Source: CAYSPS01 sp964432975 (lineage in GTDB: Bacteria > Babelota > Babeliae > Babelales > UBA12409). Taken from it: a DNA stretch of 18,976 nucleotides. The stretch lies in contig CAYSPS010000016.1 of the NCBI GenBank assembly GCA_964432975.1, positions 1-18,976 on the forward strand, written 5' to 3'. The notes under the pieces are model-generated. The model made no database searches, had not been told where the DNA came from, and saw nothing but the letters and a program-made list of their open reading frames with translations. This document shows, piece after piece, positions 13,973 to 18,976 of this stretch. A program made the position numbers and the translations under genes. The first letter of the stretch is position 1. The number at the start of each line of letters is the position of its first letter.

Positions 13973-14389
13973 TTATTCGTCTGCTGCACCAGCCTCTTGT
14001 ATGCCATGCGCATGAGGACAGGGGATACGCCTGACCACAGTCGCGTTGACCGCCTGTTCAATCGTGACTGCTGTCACCTCACCACGTCCACTCGCCAAAA
14101 TCGTGCCGGGCGTGGCATCCAGTAGATTATATAAGTCTCTGCATACTTGGCAAATATTGCGGTCATTAATGTTTTCAAGTGACCACATGGCAAAACCCAT
14201 CGGCATGCTGCCCATGGCCACATCACGCCAGCCGACCACGCCGCCATAGTTTAGCAGCCCTTCGTCGCGGCGCTCACCATTGCACTTCACCAGGTAACGT
14301 CCGTTCTGCACAAACGCATTTTGCACGGTGATCAGCTGCCGACCATATATCGCCGCAACAAACGAAACGCACAAAAGTAACCTCTTCAT
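13973..14389 (-). CDS. Small secreted cysteine-containing protein, unknown family
   Basis: 138 residues beginning with a clear signal peptide (MKRLLLCVSFVAAIYG). The mature part has LVKCNGE, ICQVCRDLYNLL (a CxxC) and IPCPHAHG, which could together bind a metal or form disulfides. The C-terminus is acidic (EAGAADE). No family is recognised. The ATG at 14389 follows a GGGGGAAGGG Shine-Dalgarno tract like that of other genes here. Its own terminator lies directly downstream, so it is probably monocistronic. Composition (GC-richer, few AT-rich codons) differs from the AT-rich relic next to it. Confidence 0.75.
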   Translation of the reverse strand: MKRLLLCVSFVAAIYGRQLITVQNAFVQNGRYLVKCNGERRDEGLLNYGGVVGWRDVAMGSMPMGFAMWSLENINDRNICQVCRDLYNLLDATPGTILASGRGEVTAVTIEQAVNATVVRRIPCPHAHGIQEAGAADE

Positions 14390-14496
14390 ACCCTTCCCCC
14401 TTTTCCAAGTTTTCTTCTATCAACTTAAATCCATAAGCTTTATTAATGCAAGAGTTGAACTTTTAAAAAAATTTGACGTACAAATCCGATTCATAA

Positions 14497-15006
14497 ATCA
14501 ATAACGAGGCAAGCTATATTGTTTTTTTGCTTTCTCCGCACTTCCATAATTTTAACAAACGTATGATCAAAGCGCCAAAAATATATTTTTACGATACTGG
14601 CATTGCCTGCAATCTTTTGGGCATCACATCAACAAAAGCATTATCTATAGGTTCATTCCGCGGGCCCTTGTTTGAAAATTTAATTATAAGCGAATTAGAA
14701 AAGTACTTCTTTAACATCGGTCGTCGCCCCCCACTCTACTTTTGGCGTGATAAAAACGGACGTATTGAGATTGATTGTGTGATTGATTTGGCAACAACTC
14801 TCGTGCCTATAGAAATTAAAGCAAGCGAAACAATTTCATTAAGTTTTTTTAGTTCCATGCTTGCCTGGAATATATTTTCGCACACAAAATCAGAAAAAAA
14901 TATCGTCATCTATTCTGGCAACACCAATCAAACGCGTAATTTTGGCCGCATCATAAGCTGGCACAACGTACCAAACCTTATGCATAAGCTTTATAAAAAG
15001 CCCTAG
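14497..15006 (+). pseudogene. C-terminal relic of an AAA ATPase/DUF4143 protein
   Basis: The reading frame from 14497 (after a TAA at 14494) encodes only the DUF4143 C-terminal part of COG1373-type ATPases: NEASYIVFLL, KAPKIYFYDTGIACNLLGI, FENLIISELEKYFFN, then a PD-(D/E)xK-like segment FWRDKNGRIEIDCVID ... LVPIEIKAS. Intact members are about 380-400 residues, with an N-terminal P-loop ATPase; here about 220-240 N-terminal residues are missing and no ATG or RBS is suitably placed (the first candidate is a TTG at 14527). The conserved part starts mid-domain, which indicates decay. Region 14390-14496 is AT-rich with no gene. It could still be expressed as a fragment, but I consider that unlikely. 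Confidence 0.8.
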
Positions 15007-15013
15007 GCGGCTT
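14994..15013 (-). terminator. Weak terminator after rseP
   Basis: The minus strand has AAGCC (15013-15009), loop of 6, GGCTT (15002-14998), followed by TTT and A/T bases. It overlaps the rseP stop codon (15014-15012) and the end of the DUF4143 relic. The stem is only 5 bp, so it is modest. Confidence 0.4.
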
Positions 15014-16124
15014 ATTTTACAAACCACTTTTTAAGCGTTGGCCAAAAGAGTCTCATTGAATCTTTAATCGTCAAATGAAGTGTCAGTATTATAATCAATC
15101 CCCAACTTACATAGTACAAACCAAGCTTGATCGTTTCTGGGATCGGACGGCGAATTATCGACTCAATTGTTTGCAAAACCAACTGACCGCCATCGGTGAT
15201 GGGAAGCGGAATCAAATTCAGGACTGCCAAATTAATGCTAATAAACGCAAGCAAAAAAAGAAAAGCTATAAGTCCTTGTTTGGCATTCGCCGTCATTTGC
15301 GAAATTATTTCAAGCGGTCCACCAAGATCCTTCATGCTGCGCTGTTTAAATAAATCAAAAAAGACCTGTGCGGTTTTGACCACAATCTGCCATGTAAATA
15401 GAGCAGCCTGAAGCACACTTTGAACTAGTGACAACGGTTCTTGCCTACCCGCAACAAATGCAATACCCAGACGACCACTAATCTCAAGCGGCGCCTGAAA
15501 ACGACGCTGTACACCATTACGTTCAACGGTTACGCATACAACAGCCTCTTTGCGCGCAGCTAATTGTTCACGCAATTTAAATATACTTGGCGTTGGAATA
15601 TCATCGATGCTTACAATAAGATCACCCGGCAAAAGCGTCATTTTTTCAGCAACACCGCCCATTTCCACTGTCTGAATAACAGGCCGCAACTTCTCTTGGT
15701 TAAGCATCACCGAAAGAGGCATGCCAACAAAAAAAAGCCCAACAAAAACAAGATATGCCATAAGCATATTAAAAAGCACCCCGCCACTTAAAATACATGC
15801 TTTTTGCCAATATGGCTTACTCATAAATGATCCAGCATCAATTGCGTGCGCCTGCTCCTGATCACCTTGTCCAACTTCAACAAGACCCGCTATTTCCACA
15901 TAACCACCCAATGGAATTGCTGAAAATTTAAACTCAGTTCCAGCGCGATGAAATGAAAATAATCTTGGCCCCATGCCTATTGAAAACGATGGCACACGCA
16001 CACCAAAGAAGCGCGCAAACAAGTAGTGGCCAAACTCATGAAACCCAATAAGAAATCCTATACCAAATAAGCCAATAGCAATTAACATCAAACTTTTTAT
16101 ATGTGCAAATACTGTCGCCAGCAT
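15012..16124 (-). CDS. rseP: Site-2 intramembrane zinc metalloprotease RseP-like
   Basis: 370 residues from the ATG at 16124, chosen because GGGAG lies 8 nt upstream; an in-frame ATG at 16151 has no RBS. Zinc-binding HEFGH is at 29-33 in the first membrane helix, and the second motif NLIPLPITDGGQ is near the C-terminus (NxxPxPxxDGG). A single PDZ domain lies between (VIQTVEMGGVAEKMTLLPGDLIVSIDDI), shorter than the two-PDZ E. coli protein. Four membrane segments are visible. The family cuts membrane-spanning regulators such as anti-sigma factors and clears signal peptides. No anti-sigma/sigma pair is nearby. It is divergent from uvrC. Confidence 0.94.
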   Translation of the reverse strand: MLATVFAHIKSLMLIAIGLFGIGFLIGFHEFGHYLFARFFGVRVPSFSIGMGPRLFSFHRAGTEFKFSAIPLGGYVEIAGLVEVGQGDQEQAHAIDAGSFMSKPYWQKACILSGGVLFNMLMAYLVFVGLFFVGMPLSVMLNQEKLRPVIQTVEMGGVAEKMTLLPGDLIVSIDDIPTPSIFKLREQLAARKEAVVCVTVERNGVQRRFQAPLEISGRLGIAFVAGRQEPLSLVQSVLQAALFTWQIVVKTAQVFFDLFKQRSMKDLGGPLEIISQMTANAKQGLIAFLFLLAFISINLAVLNLIPLPITDGGQLVLQTIESIIRRPIPETIKLGLYYVSWGLIIILTLHLTIKDSMRLFWPTLKKWFVK

Positions 16125-16180
16125 GAACAAAACTCCCTTCATTTTCTTCATAAAATCAATTTAAAAATTACACCGTTTCA

Positions 16181-16208
16181 AGCGTAGCATAAACGGCTTT
16201 TTCTGCAA
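16181..16208 (-). promoter_or_regulatory. Candidate promoter of rseP
   Basis: The minus strand shows TTGCAG (16208-16203), a 16-bp spacer and TACGCT (16186-16181) preceded by TGC, an extended -10. It lies about 57 bp upstream of the chosen ATG, which supports the start at 16124 over a much longer protein. Confidence 0.4.
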
Positions 16209-16233
16209 TTTGTCATGCACTTTTTGATGATTG

Positions 16234-16242
16234 TGCTACAAT
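16234..16242 (+). promoter_or_regulatory. Candidate extended -10 promoter of uvrC
   Basis: TGCTACAAT (16234-16242) matches an extended -10 (TGN + TACAAT, 5 of 6). It is 17 bp from the uvrC ATG, so the leader would be very short, with the RBS GAGGA inside it. No good -35 at the usual spacing. Confidence 0.4.
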
Positions 16243-16259
16243 AAAAATGAGGAAATTTC

Positions 16260-17522
16260 ATGGAGATCAATGAAAAAATAGCCAATCTACCAGCCGGCTC
16301 TGGTGTATATATTTTTAAAGACGAACACAATACGCCGATCTACATTGGCAAAGCGAAATCACTCAAAAAGCGCGTAAGCTCGTATTTTCGTCCATCACGA
16401 ACTAACTGGAAAATAGACGTGCTTGTACCTGAAATTACCGATATACAATACATCATCACGCGCACTGAGACGCAAGCTCTTTTGTTGGAAGCAGAACTCG
16501 TGCATACACATCAGCCGAAATTTAATGTGTTGCTCAAGGATGGGCAACCATTTGTATATCTTATGATCAGCCAGACATCTTTGCCACAGCTCAAGCTCGT
16601 TCGCAATAAAAAAGAGCCGGGTACATATTTTGGACCATTTTTATATAAGGGCCAAGCACGCGCCGTATATCATGCACTTTTGGAACATCTCAAACTTTAT
16701 CTATGCAACAAAAAAATTCCTCACGGTTGCTTGCAATATCATATAGGTCGATGTGCTGGTGCATGTCGCGATGATTTTGACGTTGCAGCTTATCGCGAGC
16801 GCCTTGATGCAGCAATGCGCATCTTGCGCGGTGAGAGCGATCAGTTATACAAAGATTTACAGAAGCGTATGCGCGCACATAGCCATGCGCGCGAATTTGA
16901 ACAAGCACAAAAAATTGCGCACTTATTAGCGCAATTAGAAGCAGTATTACGCATTATCACACTACACTTTGATGTAAAAAAATTTAAACATCAGGTTTTT
17001 GTTGCGCTCCAACAACAAAAACGACCCGATCAAAACGTAGGCCACCAACTTGCACAGCTCTTGCGTCTGCCACATACACCCCAAACCATAGACTGTTTTG
17101 ACGTTTCGCATTTGCAGGGACATGCATTGGTTGGTTCGTGCGTGCGTTTTGTATGCGCAGTTCCTGATAAAAATAGTTGCCGCAAATTTAATATTCGTTC
17201 TGTGCATGAACAAAACGATTATGCTGCGCTTCAAGAGATTGTGACGCGAAGATACAAAGATCTCACACAGTTGCCCGATCTGGTATTAATTGACGGCGGC
17301 AAAGGACAATTACATGCCGTACAAAAAGTTTTGGCAGGTATTCCAATTATTGCGCTGGCCAAACGCGAAGAAACAGTCTTTTGCAACGCATTTCCCGATG
17401 GCATCAAAATAGATGTCAACAGCGCGGACGGGCGCGCACTCATTGCGCTTCGCGATTATGCACATCATTTTGCAATAACCTATCAACGCATGCGCCTACG
17501 CGCCCAATTCGCCAAATCTTAA
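16260..17522 (+). CDS. uvrC: Compact UvrC excinuclease subunit
   Basis: Makes the two incisions of nucleotide excision repair in the UvrB-DNA complex. Only 420 residues against about 600 normally. Present: the GIY-YIG nuclease (GVY 15-17, YIG 28-30, R38, E78 in ALLLE); the four Cys of the iron-sulfur site (CNKKIPHGC ... CAGAC, spacing 7-7-3, the first spacing shorter than the 11 I recall in E. coli); the UVR helix EFEQAQKIAHLLAQLE; and an RNase H-like domain with D281 (CFDVSH), D345 (LIDGGKGQ) and H402 (RDYAHHF). Missing: about 110-120 residues between the UVR and RNase H parts, and the whole C-terminal tandem helix-hairpin-helix. The protein ends soon after the RNase H motif. GAGGA precedes the ATG. 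Confidence 0.95.
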   Translation: MEINEKIANLPAGSGVYIFKDEHNTPIYIGKAKSLKKRVSSYFRPSRTNWKIDVLVPEITDIQYIITRTETQALLLEAELVHTHQPKFNVLLKDGQPFVYLMISQTSLPQLKLVRNKKEPGTYFGPFLYKGQARAVYHALLEHLKLYLCNKKIPHGCLQYHIGRCAGACRDDFDVAAYRERLDAAMRILRGESDQLYKDLQKRMRAHSHAREFEQAQKIAHLLAQLEAVLRIITLHFDVKKFKHQVFVALQQQKRPDQNVGHQLAQLLRLPHTPQTIDCFDVSHLQGHALVGSCVRFVCAVPDKNSCRKFNIRSVHEQNDYAALQEIVTRRYKDLTQLPDLVLIDGGKGQLHAVQKVLAGIPIIALAKREETVFCNAFPDGIKIDVNSADGRALIALRDYAHHFAITYQRMRLRAQFAKS

Positions 17523-17554
17523 GTCAAATAACATTTCAAATCTCAATCTTTATT

Positions 17555-17582
17555 TTGACAAATTGAAGTTTTTTGTTAGAAT
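17555..17582 (+). promoter_or_regulatory. Strong sigma70-type promoter of the first zinc-finger gene
   Basis: A consensus TTGACA (17555-17560), 16-bp spacer and TAGAAT (17577-17582) preceded by TGT (extended -10). Start of transcription is expected near 17590, with a 40-nt leader carrying TAGGGG before the ATG at 17629. This is the best promoter match in the window. Confidence 0.65.
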
Positions 17583-17628
17583 AATTACTGACAGTGTCTT
17601 TGTATAGAGACTTTTTAGGGGTTTTGAC

Positions 17629-18272
17629 ATGAAGCGATTTTTTATATTTCTTGCTATATTTTTTCTGCCAACATTACATGCAATGGGCGACAGCGGACAC
17701 ATAAATAATAGTAGCCATAGAATTTCTGTTCAAGCTCTTTTAAACCCACTCACAGCACCCCCCATCTTGGCACCTGTGCCAACGCATGAACCCGCACAAG
17801 CTTCAGCGGCCGATGAAGTCCCCACTGCCATTGTTCTGAATTCATGGCGAACGCGACAGCGAATTTCCTTACCATCCACAATAATTGATCTGTTCAAGCC
17901 AATTGAATTAGCGCAAATTCCCGCACGCAGACTGGCTGCAGTTGTAAGTATCNNNNNNNNNNCATACAAGAAGCAGCGGCAGCTGCTTCCCCGTACCGAT
18001 TCCGGTGCTCCCAATGCTTTGAGACGTTTAATTCAGAAGCCCAAATTCGCGCTCATCAGATCGATAATCACAGGACTCTAGATTCGCACTGCCAGTGCGG
18101 TTACTGTTTCAAAGAAATACTGGTAAACAATGTACGCGCACATCAGCGCAGATTTCATCGGAGATGTTTTGTGTGTCTTTTGTGTAACCAAAGATTTGAC
18201 AGTCGACCAAGAGCAATAGATCATCTTTGCATTGAAGCGCCCATTTGGCGCAACGAACCGCATCAGCCATAA
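17629..18272 (+). CDS. Secreted triple C2H2-like zinc-finger protein, copy 1 (interrupted by assembly gap)
   Basis: Starts with a signal peptide (MKRFFIFLAIFFLPTLHA, then MGDSG), RBS AGGGG. A Pro/Ala-rich linker and LPSTIIDLFK follow. A 10-N gap lies at 17953-17962. Read literally the frame stops at 18081, but from 17964 another frame is open to a TAA at 18270-18272 and encodes three fingers: CSQC-x12-HQIDNH, CGYC-x11-HQRRFH and CLLC-x12-HLC, each with close counterparts in copy 2. The first two have full C2H2 ligand sets and the CxxCxxxF pattern. So the gene is probably intact, with a true gap length of 2 modulo 3; 2 nt would give the same spacing as copy 2. About 210-215 residues. Zinc fingers on an exported bacterial protein suggest a host-targeted or periplasmic role; unproven. 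Confidence 0.72.
17953..17962. other. Assembly gap (10 N)
   Basis: Ten N bases within copy 1 of the zinc-finger gene, next to an alanine-coding GCAGCGGCAGCTGC-like run. The neighbouring near-identical gene makes a misassembly or collapsed repeat plausible. The length is likely a placeholder. Confidence 0.95.
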
Positions 18273-18294
18273 ACCATTTAATGAAAGTTTTAAC

Positions 18295-18912
18295 ATGAAA
18301 CGATTATTCTTATTTTTCACCCTCTTTTTTTTACCGGCATTACATGCAATGGGCGATAGCAGCCGAAGAATTTCAGTTGCGGCTCTTCTAAATCCGCTTG
18401 GAGCGCCCCGTGCTTTACCACCTGCGACAACACCTGAACCTGCTGGAGCTTCAGCAGCCGATGAGGCCGTACCTGCCGTGCAAACGCAATATCCTTTGCC
18501 ATCCACAATAATTGACTTGCTAACGTTTACTTTAGCCTTAGAACAAATTCCTGAATCCAGCCGAGCTGCAGTTGCGCGTGCCCAACGGGAAGTACAGAGC
18601 GCTGGAACTCCCCAATACAAATTCTGGTGCCCGCAATGCTCAAGAATGTTTACTTCCAAAGGTCAATTTTATGAGCATCAGCTTACATATCAGGCTGACT
18701 ATTGCGAACATCCAGCTTCGCACTGCCAGTGTGGCTATTGTTTCAAAAAAATGCAACCAAGCAGTGTATACGAACATCAACGCATCTGTCACACTCCTAA
18801 ACGCTTTATGTGTGTTGTGTGTCAAAAAAGGTTTCTTCGCCGAAGAATGGCGGAATTTCATCCATGCCGCGGTGGGTTATTCTTTTGGCACAATGAGTCA
18901 CATCCCCAATAA
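18295..18912 (+). CDS. Secreted triple zinc-finger-like protein, copy 2
   Basis: 205 residues, from the ATG at 18295, with signal peptide MKRLFLFFTLFFLPALHA, then MGDSSRRISVAALLNPLGAP, a Pro/Ala-rich linker and LPSTIIDLLT. Cys/His clusters: CPQC-x12-H (second His replaced, with Cys and His further on), CGYC-x11-HQRICH (complete C2H2), and CVVC-x12-HPC. The C-terminus differs from copy 1 (GGLFFWHNESHPQ). It begins 22 nt after copy 1 ends. No RBS is obvious, so co-transcription with copy 1 is likely. The frame is open from 18232, but that upstream part encodes the end of copy 1 in another frame. Family unknown outside this pair; zinc binding is inferred from ligand spacing. Confidence 0.82.
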   Translation: MKRLFLFFTLFFLPALHAMGDSSRRISVAALLNPLGAPRALPPATTPEPAGASAADEAVPAVQTQYPLPSTIIDLLTFTLALEQIPESSRAAVARAQREVQSAGTPQYKFWCPQCSRMFTSKGQFYEHQLTYQADYCEHPASHCQCGYCFKKMQPSSVYEHQRICHTPKRFMCVVCQKRFLRRRMAEFHPCRGGLFFWHNESHPQ

Positions 18913-18976
18913 ACCATTTTTTCTAGGTTCTGTTGAGTTTTTAGCGTAACCATATCATAGCTCCTACAAATGCGAT

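Larger units (their letters stand above)
17629..18930 (+). repeat. Tandem duplication of the zinc-finger gene
   Basis: The two genes share exact blocks: CATTACATGCAATGGGCGA at 17672-17690 and 18338-18356; CCATCCACAATAATTGA at 17872-17888 and 18499-18515; and TTCGCACTGCCAGTG before the middle finger (about 18083 and 18717). Even the post-stop sequence is similar (ATAAACCATTT after each). The unit is about 640-665 bp. Divergence elsewhere shows the duplication is not recent. Confidence 0.8.

Noticed and set aside
14527..15006. An intact small nuclease gene
   Set aside because: It lacks the N-terminal ATPase, starts with TTG without an RBS and begins within the conserved domain, so it is called a relic.
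17963..18081. Literal C-terminus of zinc-finger copy 1 ending at 18081
   Set aside because: It depends on an arbitrary 10-N gap; the alternative frame encodes the paralogous fingers.
18232..18294. Upstream in-frame ATG for zinc-finger copy 2
   Set aside because: The extra 21 residues come from the 3' end of copy 1 in another frame; the signal peptide begins at 18295, as in copy 1.
17730..18659. Minus-strand open frames across the zinc-finger genes
   Set aside because: They are Ala/Gly-rich shadows of the Pro/Ala-rich linkers; the plus strand has a promoter, RBS, signal peptides and paired paralogy.
18913..18976. A third zinc-finger copy or other gene at the window end
   Set aside because: No start with an open frame is visible in the remaining 64 bases on either strand.

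Overview
The window looks like a piece of a small-genome, host-associated Gram-negative-type bacterium. A Candidatus Dependentiae (TM6)-like organism is my best guess. That rests on overall gene character and not on a database match: compact translation and repair proteins, a type IV pilus set, several small secreted proteins of unknown family and eukaryote-style C2H2 zinc fingers carrying bacterial signal peptides. The standard genetic code fits throughout. No tRNA, rRNA, CRISPR array or intact transposase was found.

Layout. 1-2078: a small secreted protein (-), then divergently two genes that together are a split LigD: a 3'-phosphoesterase and an AEP-type polymerase, with no ligase or Ku in the window. 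2079-2229: a hairpin-rich, REP-like palindromic element bounded by a 13-bp direct repeat. 2230-4671: leuS (-). 4815-5528: a Nudix protein (+) whose 5' end overlaps an intrinsic-terminator-like hairpin. 5509-9953: a minus-strand type IV pilus operon read M23 peptidase, PilO-like, PilP-like, PilQ secretin, then an HMA-like lipoprotein. 10097-11213: a major pilin (+) convergent, with a 50-nt 3' overlap, with a short prepilin peptidase (-). 11200-13884: a translation block read on the minus strand: tsf, pyrH, frr, rpsU, rbfA, running into the prepilin peptidase. 13973-14389: a small secreted protein with its own terminator. About 14497-15006: the relic of an ATPase/DUF4143 gene. 15012-16124: the site-2 protease rseP (-). 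16260-17522: an unusually compact uvrC (+). 17629-18912: two tandem paralogues encoding secreted proteins with three C2H2-like zinc fingers; the first contains a 10-N assembly gap that artificially breaks its reading frame.

How it works together. The pilus genes supply the outer-membrane secretin and its alignment proteins, a peptidoglycan hydrolase-type protein, the pilin and its processing enzyme. The tsf-pyrH-frr-rpsU-rbfA block supports translation and nucleotide supply. uvrC and the split LigD are repair functions. The zinc-finger pair and the two other small exported proteins are candidates for interaction with a host, which is inference. No stretch over 300 bases lacks a gene; the largest gaps (452-595, 2079-2229, 4672-4814, 9954-10096, 14390-14496, 17523-17628) are described as features below or in their neighbours' entries.
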